Assembly: GCA_964615285.1 (NCBI GenBank)
Contig: CAZTND010000027.1
Coordinates: 1 to 19,379, forward strand
Origin: RGIG4074 sp964615285
GTDB taxonomy: Bacteria > Bacillota > Clostridia > Christensenellales > Borkfalkiaceae
Direction of reading: 5' to 3'
DNA length: 19,379 nucleotides
The translations under genes were made by a program, and so were the position numbers. Positions 6,009 to 14,218 of this stretch are shown piece after piece. Each line of letters opens with the position of its first letter. Positions within the stretch are counted from its first letter, which is position 1. The notes below the pieces were generated by a model. The model searched no databases, was not told where the DNA came from, and saw nothing but the letters and a program-made list of their open reading frames with translations.

Positions 6009-7766
6009 ATGCCGAGCACTGTATATCGTACGCATACCGCTTCGCAAGTCGGCGAAAGCGATGTGGGCAAGACCGTCAGAATGGCGGGCTGGGTGGAAAA
6101 TATCCGCGATCACGGCGGCGTTTCTTTTCTCGACCTGCGCGATCAATACGGCGTCATGCAGGTCGTCCTGCACGACGCGGCGCTTTTGAAAGGAATCGTC
6201 AAGGAGACGTGTATCTCCGTTTCCGGAATCATCGAACATCGGGACGAGGAGACGTACAACCCTAAGATCGCCACGGGCACGATCGAACTGAACGCCAAGG
6301 AAGTGAACGTTCTCGGCAAAATCACCGAAACCGTCCCCTTCGAAATCGCAACTTCCCGCGAGACCAAGGAGGATCTGCGCCTTCGGTACAGATTCCTCGA
6401 CCTGCGCAACCCCAAGGTGCACGAAAACATCCTGTTTCGCGGCAAGGTGCTCCATTTCATCCGCCAAAAGATGAACGAACTCGGGTTCGCGGAGATACAG
6501 ACGCCCATTCTTTCGGCGTCGTCGCCCGAAGGCGCGCGGGACTACATCGTGCCCAGCCGCAAGCACAAGGGGCTTTTCTACGCCCTGCCGCAGGCGCCGC
6601 AGATCTATAAGCAGCTGCTCATGGTTTCGGGATTCGATAAATATTTCCAGATCGCGCCCTGTTTCCGCGACGAGGACGCCCGCGCCGACCGTTCGCCCGG
6701 CGAGTTCTATCAGCTCGATTTCGAGATGGCTTTTGCCACGCAGGAGGACGTGTTCGAAGTCGGACAGGAAGTGCTCTCCGCCGTGTTCGAAAAGTTTGCC
6801 CCCGCAGGCAGCGCTGTCACAAAGGCGCCCTATCCCGTCATCTCCTACAAGGATGCCATGGAGCAGTTCGGCACGGACAAACCCGACCTGCGCAACCCCC
6901 TGCGCATCGTGGACGTGAGCGACTTCTTTTCCAAGTGCAACTTCGGCGCGTTCAAAAACCGCACGGTCAAGGCCATCCGCGTGCCGGGCATCGCAAACAA
7001 GCCCAACCAGTTCTTCCACGCCCTGGAGGACGACTATGCCAAAAAGGTCCTCGGGCTGGGCGGGCTCGGCTACTTCAAGGTCGCGGAAGATTATAAATAT
7101 CTCGGCCCCATCGATAAATTTATCCCCGAAGAACTGAAACCCGAGCTGCGCAGGATCGCGGGGCTGGAGATCGGGGACGTCATCTTCTTCATCGCCGACG
7201 AAAAAAAGAAGGCGACGGACGCGGCGGGCAAGGTCCGCAACGAGTTGGCGCGCCGCCTCGATCTCTTTGAAAAGAACGCCTTCCGCTTCTGTTTCGTCAA
7301 CGATTTCCCCATGTATGAGACGGACGAGGAGACGGGCAAGATCGGCTTCACGCACAACCCGTTCTCCATGCCGCAGGGGGGGCTCAAAGCTCTCAACGAA
7401 AAGGATCCGCTGGATATTCTCGCCTATCAGTACGACATCGTGTGCAACGGCGTCGAACTCTCCTCGGGTGCGGTCCGCAACCACGACCCCGAGATCATGG
7501 TCAGGGCGTTCGAGATCGCCGGCTATGACGAAGAGGTGTTAAAGGCGAAATTTTCTTCGCTCTACAATGCGTTCCATTACGGCGCGCCGCCGCACGCGGG
7601 CATGGCGCCCGGCATCGACCGCATGATCATGCTCTTGCGCGGGGAGGAGAACATCCGCGAGGTCATCGCCTTCCCCATGAACAGCAACGCACAGGACCTC
7701 CTGCTCGGCGCGCCGAACGCCGTCACCGAACAGCAGCTCCGGGAGGCGCACATCAAAATAAGGTAA
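6009..7766 (+). CDS. aspS: Aspartyl-tRNA synthetase, probably non-discriminating
   Basis: The 585-residue bacterial-type AspRS charges tRNA(Asp) with aspartate. An N-terminal OB-fold anticodon domain (MAGWVENIRDHGGVSFLDLRD, residues 25-45) is followed by the class II core. Motif 2 is FRDEDARADRSPGEFYQLD (about 219-237) and motif 3 is PPHAGMAPGIDRMIMLL near the C-terminus, with the bacterial GAD insertion between them. His35 in DHGG matches the position (His31 in Pseudomonas aeruginosa numbering, from memory) where non-discriminating enzymes carry His and discriminating ones Leu. With gatCAB immediately downstream, this suggests the enzyme also makes Asp-tRNA(Asn) for amidation. I prefer the ATG at 6009 (AAGGAG upstream) to an earlier in-frame ATG at 5946 that would add 21 non-homologous residues and starts close to the promoter's -10. 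Confidence 0.95.
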   Translation: MPSTVYRTHTASQVGESDVGKTVRMAGWVENIRDHGGVSFLDLRDQYGVMQVVLHDAALLKGIVKETCISVSGIIEHRDEETYNPKIATGTIELNAKEVNVLGKITETVPFEIATSRETKEDLRLRYRFLDLRNPKVHENILFRGKVLHFIRQKMNELGFAEIQTPILSASSPEGARDYIVPSRKHKGLFYALPQAPQIYKQLLMVSGFDKYFQIAPCFRDEDARADRSPGEFYQLDFEMAFATQEDVFEVGQEVLSAVFEKFAPAGSAVTKAPYPVISYKDAMEQFGTDKPDLRNPLRIVDVSDFFSKCNFGAFKNRTVKAIRVPGIANKPNQFFHALEDDYAKKVLGLGGLGYFKVAEDYKYLGPIDKFIPEELKPELRRIAGLEIGDVIFFIADEKKKATDAAGKVRNELARRLDLFEKNAFRFCFVNDFPMYETDEETGKIGFTHNPFSMPQGGLKALNEKDPLDILAYQYDIVCNGVELSSGAVRNHDPEIMVRAFEIAGYDEEVLKAKFSSLYNAFHYGAPPHAGMAPGIDRMIMLLRGEENIREVIAFPMNSNAQDLLLGAPNAVTEQQLREAHIKIR

Positions 7767-7773
7767 CGATGAT

Positions 7774-8061
7774 ATGATCACAAAACAGGAAGTGGAAAAA
7801 TTGGCAAAACTGTCCAAACTTCGCTTCACCGAAGAGGAGCTGGACCGCTTTACGCAGGAGATGGCGGAGATCATCGATTTTGCCGACACCATCAACCGCA
7901 ACGTGGGGGAACTCACCGCCGAACCGGAGGGCGAACGCGTCCTGGAGATGGACGAACTGCGCGAGGACGTCGTGCGGCCCTCTTATCCGAACGAGGAGAT
8001 CCTCTCCAACGCCGAAAACAGCAACGGCTTTTTTGTGGTGCGGAGGAACTGTACGAAATGA
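7774..8061 (+). CDS. gatC: Asp-tRNA(Asn)/Glu-tRNA(Gln) amidotransferase subunit C
   Basis: The 95-residue protein has the normal GatC length and pattern: EVEKLAKLSKLRFTEEELDRFTQEMAEIIDFADTI at the N-terminus, and the family's VVRPS motif ending the linker (DVVRPSYPNEEIL, residues about 65-77). GatC wraps around GatA and stabilises the GatCAB complex in the cytoplasm. The gene begins 7 bases after aspS and its TGA overlaps the gatA ATG (ATGA), so it is translationally coupled. Its own ribosome binding site is weak (AAGG), consistent with coupling to aspS. Confidence 0.95.
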   Translation: MITKQEVEKLAKLSKLRFTEEELDRFTQEMAEIIDFADTINRNVGELTAEPEGERVLEMDELREDVVRPSYPNEEILSNAENSNGFFVVRRNCTK

Positions 8062-9515
8062 AAGAAAGAATATCCCGTCTCTCCGCGCTGCTCCGCGCGG
8101 GGGAAATATCCTCTGTGGAACTGACAAAAAAATACATCGCGGAGATCGAAAGATCCAATCCCGTCCTCAACGCCTATGTGCATGCCACCTTTGAAACGGC
8201 GCTCTTGCAGGCGGAAGAGGCGGACAAGCGGCTAAAAGCGGGGCATGCCCCCCTCCTTTGCGGCATTCCCATGACCTTGAAGGACAACATCAGCACCAAG
8301 GGGCTGGAGACGACCTGCTGCTCGAAGATCCTCGAAAATTACAAACCCTTCTACGATGCGACCGTCTGGGAAAAACTGCAGGCGGAAGGGGCGGTGCTCC
8401 TCGGCAAGACCAACATGGACGAATTTGCCATGGGCTCGACCTGCGAGACCTCCTGTTACGGTGCGGCGCTCAATCCGCGCGACACTTCCCGCGTGCCCGG
8501 CGGCAGTTCGGGCGGCGGCGCGGCAGCCGTTTGTGCGGGGCTGGCGGCGTATGCTCTCGGCTCGGACACGGGCGGTTCCATCCGCCAGCCGGCGGCGTTC
8601 TGCGGCATCGTGGGGCTCAAGCCCACCTACGGCGCGGTGTCCCGCTACGGCCTCATCGCTTACGGCTCTTCTCTCGATCAGATCGGGCCTTTGACTGCTT
8701 TGGTCAAAGACGCCGCCATCGTGTTCGACGCCATTTGCGGGCACGATGAAAGGGATAATACATCGGAAAGGGTATCCATGCCCGCGGTAACGCCCCAAAT
8801 CGGAAAGGATGTGAAGGGGCTTCGCATCGGCGTGGCGGAAGAATATTTCGAGGGGATCAAGGATGAGATACGGCAGCCCATCGAACGCGCGCTGCGCTTC
8901 TTTGAGGAGAACGGCGCCGAGATCGTGCGCTTCTCGCTGCCGGAATTGAAGCTGGCTTTGCCCGTCTATTACATCATCGCCTGCGCGGAGGCTTCCTCCA
9001 ACCTCGGGCGGTACGACGGCATCCGCTACGGCTATCAGGCAAAAAAATATACCACGGTGGACGACATGATCGTCACGGTGCGTTCGGAAGCCTTCGGCAG
9101 GGAAGTCAAACGCCGCATCATGCTCGGCTCTTACGTTTTAAGCTCCGGCTATTACGACGCGTACTATAAAAAGGCGCGGCAGCTGCGCGCCCGCATCGTC
9201 GGCGCGTTCAACGGAGCGTTTGAAAAGTGTGACGTCATGCTCGCGCCCACCGCGCCCAACACGGCGTTCCCCCTGCATTATTCGGGGAACAACATGATCG
9301 AAACCTATCTCTCCGACGTCTGCACCGTGCCCGTCAACATCGCGGGCGTGCCGTCCGTCAGCATTCCCTGCGGCACGGACAAAGCGGGCATGCCCGTCGG
9401 CATGCAGTTCATCGGCAGAAAATTCGGCGAGGCTGACATTCTGAACGCCGCCTATTTCTTTGAACAGAACGGCGACAGCGGCGTGTCCGAACCGGAAGGA
9501 GGGGTGCAGTTATGA
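8058..9515 (+). CDS. gatA: Asp-tRNA(Asn)/Glu-tRNA(Gln) amidotransferase subunit A
   Basis: The 485-residue amidase-signature enzyme releases ammonia from glutamine for GatB. The Ser-cisSer-Lys triad is visible: Lys75 in GIPMTLKDN, Ser150 in PGGSSGGGAAAV and Ser174 in SDTGGSIRQPA, with the spacing known for Staphylococcus aureus GatA (79/154/178). The Gly/Ser-rich signature continues into GIVGLKPTYGAVSRYG. Length is normal. It overlaps gatC and gatB by ATGA at both ends, so the three subunits are made in equal amounts. Confidence 0.97.
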   Translation: MKERISRLSALLRAGEISSVELTKKYIAEIERSNPVLNAYVHATFETALLQAEEADKRLKAGHAPLLCGIPMTLKDNISTKGLETTCCSKILENYKPFYDATVWEKLQAEGAVLLGKTNMDEFAMGSTCETSCYGAALNPRDTSRVPGGSSGGGAAAVCAGLAAYALGSDTGGSIRQPAAFCGIVGLKPTYGAVSRYGLIAYGSSLDQIGPLTALVKDAAIVFDAICGHDERDNTSERVSMPAVTPQIGKDVKGLRIGVAEEYFEGIKDEIRQPIERALRFFEENGAEIVRFSLPELKLALPVYYIIACAEASSNLGRYDGIRYGYQAKKYTTVDDMIVTVRSEAFGREVKRRIMLGSYVLSSGYYDAYYKKARQLRARIVGAFNGAFEKCDVMLAPTAPNTAFPLHYSGNNMIETYLSDVCTVPVNIAGVPSVSIPCGTDKAGMPVGMQFIGRKFGEADILNAAYFFEQNGDSGVSEPEGGVQL

Positions 9516-10942
9516 GCGAACAGCGCAAATACGAAATGGTCGTGGGGCTGGAAACGCACGTCGAACTCTCCACGAAGACCAAAATATTCTGCTCCTGCAC
9601 GACGGCGTTCGGCGGCGCGCCCAACACGCACTGCTGCCCTGTCTGCACGGGCATGCCCGGCACCTTGCCCCTCTTGAATAAACAAGTGGTGGCATATGCC
9701 GTCCGCGCGGGGCTTGCCACGCACGGCAGGATCAACAACCTCTGCCGCATGGACCGCAAAAACTATGTCTATCCCGATCTGCCCAAGGCGTACCAGATCT
9801 CTCAGTCCGATATGCCGATCAGCGTGGGCGGGTATGTGGAGCTCGACAGCGGCAAGCGCATCCGCCTGCACCATATCCACATCGAGGAGGATGCGGGGAA
9901 GCTTGTGCATGAAAACGGTTCGACGTACATCGACTACAACCGCGGCGGCGTGCCGCTCATTGAAATCGTCTCCGAGCCGGACATCTCTTCCCCCGAAGAG
10001 GCGAAGGAGTACATGACCAAGTTGCAGATATTGATGCGCTGTATCGGCGTTTCCGACTGCAAGATGCAGGAAGGTTCCATGCGCTGTGACGTCAACGTCT
10101 CTCTGCGCCCTTGGGGACAGAAGGAATACGGCACGCGCGCCGAGATCAAGAACATGAATTCCATGAATTTCGTGCTCAAGGCGCTCCAATACGAGTACGA
10201 GCGGCAGGCAGACCTTTTGGACAGCGGCGAAAAGGTCACGCAGGACACCCTGCGCTACGACGAAGAGACTTCTACGACCGCGCTCATGCGCCGCAAAGAG
10301 GACGCACAGGACTACCGCTATTTCCCCGAGCCCGACATTCTCTCTTTCCATATTTCCGATATGTACATCGAGAAAGTGAAGGAGGGCATGCCCGAGCTGC
10401 CCATGGAAAAGAAGAAACGCTATCTTGCGAGCGGCATTTCCGAACAGATCGTGGAGGACCTCTATAAATACAAGCGCGTCACCGATTTTCTGGATGAAAC
10501 GGTGCGCCTGGGCGGCAACATGCAGAAGGCGGCGACCCTCATCACGGGCACCATCTACGCGATTTTGGGCACGGAAGAGGAGAAGGAGAATTTCGACATT
10601 TCCGTCACGCCCGAGGACTTTGCGCAGCTCGTCAAATATGTGGACGGGAACAAGGTGGACTTCACTGTCGCGCGCAAGACGCTGCAGAGGATGGTAAAGG
10701 AGGGCGGAAAACTCTCCGACTACATCAAGGCGTCCGATCTGGAGGAATTGTCCGACGACGTACTGCGAGAGTATTGCGCCCGGGCGATCGCCGAACGCCC
10801 GCAGGCGGTCATCGATTTCAAGAACGGGCGCGATTCCGCCGTTACGTCCTTCTACGGGTTGGTCAAAAAGCAGTTGCAGGGCAAGAACATCAACATCAGG
10901 CAGATCGACGCCGTGTTGCGCGATTTGCTCTCCGAAATGTAA
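9512..10942 (+). CDS. gatB: Asp-tRNA(Asn)/Glu-tRNA(Gln) amidotransferase subunit B
   Basis: The 476-residue kinase/transferase subunit activates the misacylated Asp- or Glu-tRNA with ATP and amidates it. YEMVVGLETHVEL opens the cradle domain, and the zinc ligands are visible as C27-x-C29 and C42-P-V-C45 (IFCSC, CCPVCTGMPG). YVYPDLPKAYQISQ and the DYNRGGVPLIEIVSEPD strand are typical. The C-terminal helical and YqeY-like tail domains (from about residue 300) bind the tRNA. The gene ends directly at a terminator-like hairpin, closing the aspS-gatCAB operon. Confidence 0.97.
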   Translation: MSEQRKYEMVVGLETHVELSTKTKIFCSCTTAFGGAPNTHCCPVCTGMPGTLPLLNKQVVAYAVRAGLATHGRINNLCRMDRKNYVYPDLPKAYQISQSDMPISVGGYVELDSGKRIRLHHIHIEEDAGKLVHENGSTYIDYNRGGVPLIEIVSEPDISSPEEAKEYMTKLQILMRCIGVSDCKMQEGSMRCDVNVSLRPWGQKEYGTRAEIKNMNSMNFVLKALQYEYERQADLLDSGEKVTQDTLRYDEETSTTALMRRKEDAQDYRYFPEPDILSFHISDMYIEKVKEGMPELPMEKKKRYLASGISEQIVEDLYKYKRVTDFLDETVRLGGNMQKAATLITGTIYAILGTEEEKENFDISVTPEDFAQLVKYVDGNKVDFTVARKTLQRMVKEGGKLSDYIKASDLEELSDDVLREYCARAIAERPQAVIDFKNGRDSAVTSFYGLVKKQLQGKNINIRQIDAVLRDLLSEM

Positions 10943-10948
10943 AAGAAA

Positions 10949-10990
10949 AGGGGCATGCCCGCGTTTCAGTGCGGTGTGCCCTTCTTTTTT
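10949..10990 (+). terminator. Terminator of the aspS-gatCAB operon
   Basis: Six bases after the gatB stop, AGGGGCA (10949-10955) pairs with TGCCCTT (10977-10983), and an inner CCGC/GCGG stem closes the loop; CTTTTTT (10984-10990) follows. The left arm contains the palindrome GGGCATGCCC, a word recurring in this window. Confidence 0.7.
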
Positions 10991-11007
10991 AGACGGGGGA
11001 AGAGGAT

Positions 11008-11361
11008 ATGTACGGCATTCTTTTCGATTTCAACGGCACCATGTTCTTCGACGAAACGTTTCAACGGCAGTCATGGAAATGTTTTTTGTCGGAGAGGCTC
11101 GGGCGGGCGGTTGCGGACGATGAATTTCAGGAGTACGTTCACGGCAGAAACGCGGCGGAAACCTTCCGCCGCTTTTTCGGCAGGGATCTTTCCCGCGAAG
11201 AGACCGCCGCACTCGAAGAGGAAAAGGAAAAATTTACCGCCCGCAAGGTCGTCGGCGTCTGTTCCATGTCCGACGCATTGAAGCTCCGCCTTTGGGGTGC
11301 GGATGAAACCATTGCGGATTACGCGAATCCCGAAGAACTTTTTTCAAAAATCGGGATATAG
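11008..11361 (+). pseudogene. HAD phosphatase remnant with internal deletion
   Basis: The 117-residue reading frame begins like a full HAD hydrolase of the beta-phosphoglucomutase group: ILFDFNGTMFFDE (motif I, Asp7, with Asn9 in place of the second Asp), then part of the helical cap to about residue 75. It jumps straight to what looks like a family C-terminus (RKVVGVCSMSDALKLRLWGADETIADY). Motif II (Ser/Thr), motif III (Lys) and motif IV (acidic pair) are absent, so about half of a usual ~210-residue protein is missing although the frame stays open. Catalysis is not expected. The start has a usable GAAGAGG site. A natural short form is possible but less likely than an in-frame deletion relic. 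Confidence 0.6.
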
Positions 11362-11548
11362 TATAAAAGTTTTTCAAATTTGAGACGGGAAACATATAAA
11401 GACAAAACAGCAGCGGAAAATGCGGATGAAATATATCGATGTGGCTTAAAATTGTGAATATGACGATAACGGAGGACGGCGGCGGAATACCTGCCGCAGA
11501 CGGCAACGGCGGGGCACGCGCCGCCTTTTCCGCGCATATACTGTGGGT

Positions 11549-12649
11549 ATGGAAAACGTCTGTCCGGAAAAACGTCCGCTTCTCTCCGTCTGCCTCATCG
11601 TCAAAAACGAACTAGCCGTCCTTGCCCGTTGCCTTGCCTGCGCGGGGAAATTTGCCGACGAGATCGTCGTGGTCGACACGGGTTCGACGGATGAAACGGT
11701 CAATATCGCCCGTTCCTTCACCCCGCACGTCCATTTTTTCGCCTGGCGGGACGATTTTTCCGCCGCGCGCAACTATGCCTTTTCCAAGGCGCACGGGGAC
11801 TATCTTTTATGGCTGGATGCCGACGACGTGATAGAAGAAGGGGAGATCGAAAAAATCATCGCGCTCAAAAAACGCCTCTTTTCTGCCGATACCTTCATGC
11901 TGCGCTACCGTTCGGGCGGTCTCTCCTATTACCGCGAACGCATCGTGCGCAACTGTGAAAACGCCGTCTGGCAAGGGCGGGTGCACGAGGCGATCGCGCC
12001 CTTCGGTAAGGTTTCTTATGAAGATATAACCATCACGCATTGCAAGAAAAACAAGGGCATGGGTGCGTCCGATTTTCGCAATCTGAATATTTACCGCAAG
12101 ATGCGGGCGGCGGGGGAAATCTTTTCCGCGCGGGATGAATTTTACTTTGCGCGCGAACTTTTTTACCATGAAGAATATCGGGAGGCCGCCGAACGGTTGG
12201 AAGGATTTCTTTCCCGTTCCGACGGCTGGACGGAAAACAAGATCTCCGCAAGCGAACATCTTGCGGACTGTTATCTCGCCCTGGGGGAGCGGGAAAGGGC
12301 CAAACGGACGCTTCTGAACGGAACGCTTTTTTCGTCCCCCCGCGCCGAACTGTTGTATAAACTCGGCGGCATTTTTTTTGAGGAAGGGGACTACCGCCGC
12401 GCTGTCTTTTATTACCGTTCCTGCCTGCTCTGCGACTATGCGGAGGAGTCGGGCGGTTTTTTTGTCGCCGATTGTTACGGATTTTTTCCCTGCATGCAGC
12501 TCTGTGTCTGCTATTTTCGCCTGGGGGATCGGGAAAAGGCGGAGGAATACAATGTTTTGGCGGGGAAATACAGGCCGGAGGACCCTGCTTATCTCTACAA
12601 CGTCCGATTTTTTCGATCTCTGCGCGGGGAAAAGGCGGACGGGCAATAG
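11549..12649 (+). CDS. Family 2 glycosyltransferase with C-terminal TPR-like helices
   Basis: The 366-residue protein has an N-terminal GT-A domain: LLSVCLIVKNELAVLARCL (nucleotide-binding strand), EIVVVDTGSTDET, then the DxD metal site at D90-A-D92 (LLWLDADDVI). It lacks membrane helices. Residues from about 190 on are helical and TPR-like (EAAERLEGFL, LADCYLALGERERAKRTL, AELLYKLGGIFFEEGDYRRAVFYY), as in the SunS-like group that can glycosylate peptides or proteins. The substrate is unknown. The frame has no ATG or GTG upstream of GTG 11543 before a stop, so the start is 11549 (or 11543). There is no Shine-Dalgarno, and a TATACT box (11537-11542) lies only six bases before the ATG, so the mRNA may be leaderless. 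Confidence 0.85.
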   Translation: MENVCPEKRPLLSVCLIVKNELAVLARCLACAGKFADEIVVVDTGSTDETVNIARSFTPHVHFFAWRDDFSAARNYAFSKAHGDYLLWLDADDVIEEGEIEKIIALKKRLFSADTFMLRYRSGGLSYYRERIVRNCENAVWQGRVHEAIAPFGKVSYEDITITHCKKNKGMGASDFRNLNIYRKMRAAGEIFSARDEFYFARELFYHEEYREAAERLEGFLSRSDGWTENKISASEHLADCYLALGERERAKRTLLNGTLFSSPRAELLYKLGGIFFEEGDYRRAVFYYRSCLLCDYAEESGGFFVADCYGFFPCMQLCVCYFRLGDREKAEEYNVLAGKYRPEDPAYLYNVRFFRSLRGEKADGQ

Positions 12650-12754
12650 GCCGGGCAAAAAAGAAATCCTTCTTCGCCCGTTTCCGTTCGGGCCCGGAAG
12701 GAAAATCGATCGATGTGAATACGTAAATGCAATAAATTGATTGTCGGACCGGAC

Positions 12755-13012
12755 TCACTTCTTTTGCTTTGAGCACTCGCAACCGCGCATTTGATATAAA
12801 AGATAATCCAAACAGCAAAGCTCTTTTTCCAGCCGCTTGAGTTCATCGTGCGCCGTATGGATCGAATCCAGCAGGCGCTTGCGGTATTCGTTCAGCAGGC
12901 GCCGCTGCGCTTCATGGTCGTTCGTCTCTCCCGACGAGGCAAAGGCGCAAATCAGTTTTTCTTCGCAGCCGGCGTCCCGCAGGTTCTGCATGACGGTTTC
13001 GTTCGCCTTCAT
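12755..13012 (-). CDS. Small Cys-rich helical protein, unknown function
   Basis: The 85-residue protein is mostly predicted helix. It starts with NLRDAGCEEKLICAFA, has a heptad-like middle (RRLLNEYRKRLLDSIHTAHDEL) and ends with LEKELCCLDYLLYQMRG and CECSKQKK. Six cysteines (16, 22, 66, 67, 78, 80) are notable for its size. I remember similar short proteins ending in CLDYL-[IVL]-YQ in many Bacillota, without a known function; the helical tail loosely recalls MerR effector domains but there is no DNA-binding domain. The ATG at 13010-13012 follows GGAGG with 8 bases spacing, better than a GTG three codons upstream. A perfect sigma-A promoter drives it, divergent from the LysR gene, whose product may regulate it. 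Confidence 0.7.
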   Translation of the reverse strand: MKANETVMQNLRDAGCEEKLICAFASSGETNDHEAQRRLLNEYRKRLLDSIHTAHDELKRLEKELCCLDYLLYQMRGCECSKQKK

Positions 13013-13035
13013 TTTTCTCACCTCCCTGCCCTCTC

Positions 13036-13064
13036 ATTATAAGCCAAAGAGAAGGATATGTCAA
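13036..13064 (-). promoter_or_regulatory. Promoter of the small Cys-rich gene
   Basis: On the minus strand TTGACA (13059-13064) and TATAAT (13036-13041) are 17 bases apart, an exact consensus sigma-A promoter, unusually strong for a gene of unknown function. Its -35 faces the lysR -35 across 27 bases, a usual place for a LysR operator. Confidence 0.85.
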
Positions 13065-13068
13065 ATAT

Positions 13069-13091
13069 CTATATTGCATGATTGTTCATAG
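13069..13091. promoter_or_regulatory. Candidate LysR-type binding site
   Basis: Between the two divergent -35 boxes, CTAT and ATAG (13069-13072 and 13088-13091) form a short inverted repeat around 15 bases of AT-rich sequence. LysR proteins often bind T-N11-A sites in such spacers. The repeat is short, so the call is tentative. Confidence 0.25.
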
Positions 13092-13120
13092 TTGACAGTT
13101 ATGCTTTTTTATGATATACT
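13092..13120 (+). promoter_or_regulatory. lysR promoter
   Basis: TTGACA (13092-13097) and TATACT (13115-13120) are 17 bases apart, one mismatch from consensus, followed by an AAAGGAGG site and the LysR ATG at 13145. Confidence 0.85.
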
Positions 13121-13144
13121 ATCCGAAAAGGAGGAACGTTTGTC

Positions 13145-14029
13145 ATGGAATTGAGGGAACTGAGATATTTTCTGGCGGTGGCGCAGGAGCAGAATATCAC
13201 GAAGGCGGCGGAATATCTGTATATTACCCAGCCGAGCTTGTCCAAGCAGATGCAGAATCTTGAAAAAGAAGTCGGGCGGCCGCTTTTTATCCGCGGCAAC
13301 CGAAAAATACAGCTGACGGATACGGGCATGCTTCTGAAAAAGCGGGCGGAGGAACTGCTTGCCCTGTATGAAAAGACGGAAGAGGCGCTTTCCGCCCCGT
13401 TTGAAGAGGTGCGCGGAGAGGTGTTCATCGGCTGCGGGGAGAGTCATGCCGTGCAGACGGTGGCGCACGCCGCCAAAGCCGCGCAGGACGAATATCCCGG
13501 CATCAAATTCAATTTTTTCAGCGGCGATGCCGGCGACGTCGTCGAAAAGCTGGACAAGGGGCTGCTCGATTTCGGCGTCCTTCTGGACTACGTCAACGTC
13601 TCCGACTATCATTCTCTCCGCCTGCCCTTGCAGGACACCTGGGGCATACTCATGCGCAAGGACAGCCCTTTGGCGCAGCGGGAATACGTCCGCCTGGAGG
13701 ACTTGCGGCAGGTGCCTCTGCTCTGTTCCAAACAGTCCCTCAGCAAGGGACGGCGCGTATACGATTGGTTCGGGGCGGAAGTGGAAAGGCTCGACCTGCG
13801 CGCGACGTATAATCTTGGCTACAATGTCTCCCTGCTCGTGCGGGAGAGGATGGGATATGCCCTGTGCCTGGATAAACTCATCAACACTTCGGGGGACATC
13901 GATCTCTGTTTCCGCCCGCTCTTTCCCAAGGTCGAAACGCATCTCGACGTCGTATGGAAGAAATACGCCGTGTTCTCCAAGCCGGCGGAAGTCTTTCTGA
14001 ATATGCTGCGTTCCTGCGTTCAGTCATAA
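13145..14029 (+). CDS. LysR family transcriptional regulator
   Basis: The 294-residue protein has standard LysR length. Its N-terminal winged helix-turn-helix is MELRELRYFLAVAQEQNITKAAEYLYITQPSLSKQMQNLEKEVGRPLF with the typical AAEYL...QPSLSKQ recognition helix (residues about 18-37). Residues from about 90 form the periplasmic-binding-like effector domain (GEVFIGCGESHAVQ, DFGVLLDYVN). The effector is unknown. It is divergent from the small Cys-rich gene (12755-13012) and followed, tail to tail, by citrate synthase, so its likely targets are itself and the divergent gene. The ATG follows an AAAGGAGG site at slightly long spacing. Confidence 0.93.
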   Translation: MELRELRYFLAVAQEQNITKAAEYLYITQPSLSKQMQNLEKEVGRPLFIRGNRKIQLTDTGMLLKKRAEELLALYEKTEEALSAPFEEVRGEVFIGCGESHAVQTVAHAAKAAQDEYPGIKFNFFSGDAGDVVEKLDKGLLDFGVLLDYVNVSDYHSLRLPLQDTWGILMRKDSPLAQREYVRLEDLRQVPLLCSKQSLSKGRRVYDWFGAEVERLDLRATYNLGYNVSLLVRERMGYALCLDKLINTSGDIDLCFRPLFPKVETHLDVVWKKYAVFSKPAEVFLNMLRSCVQS

Positions 14030-14176
14030 AACGGAAATAAGTTTCATTCTATTTCAGGAATATATTGCGTTTTTTAAGATAAATTATCCCGTTTTGTTGA
14101 AGATATGCCCCGAAAAGAGAGAAAATAGGGGTAAAAATGGCTTTCAACGCCGTGCACTGTTGTCTTTTTACAGCAA

Positions 14177-14203
14177 AAAAACCTCCCGGGAAAGGAGGTT
14201 TTT
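14177..14203. terminator. Bidirectional terminator between lysR and citrate synthase
   Basis: AAAAACCTCC (14177-14186) pairs perfectly with GGAGGTTTTT (14194-14203) around a seven-base loop. The T-run is downstream on both strands, so it can stop both convergent transcripts. The rest of 14030-14176 is AT-rich and shows nothing I can name. Confidence 0.85.
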
Positions 14204-14218
14204 GTCGTTATGCGGTGA

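Noticed and set aside
5757..7484. Long minus-strand open frame of 575 codons opposite aspS
   Set aside because: It is the mirror of a GC-rich gene with low stop frequency; aspS is certain, and the antisense protein has no recognisable domain.
14136..14218. Small plus-strand ORF starting ATGGCTTTC after lysR
   Set aside because: It reads through the terminator hairpin into the antisense of citrate synthase; no product is recognisable.
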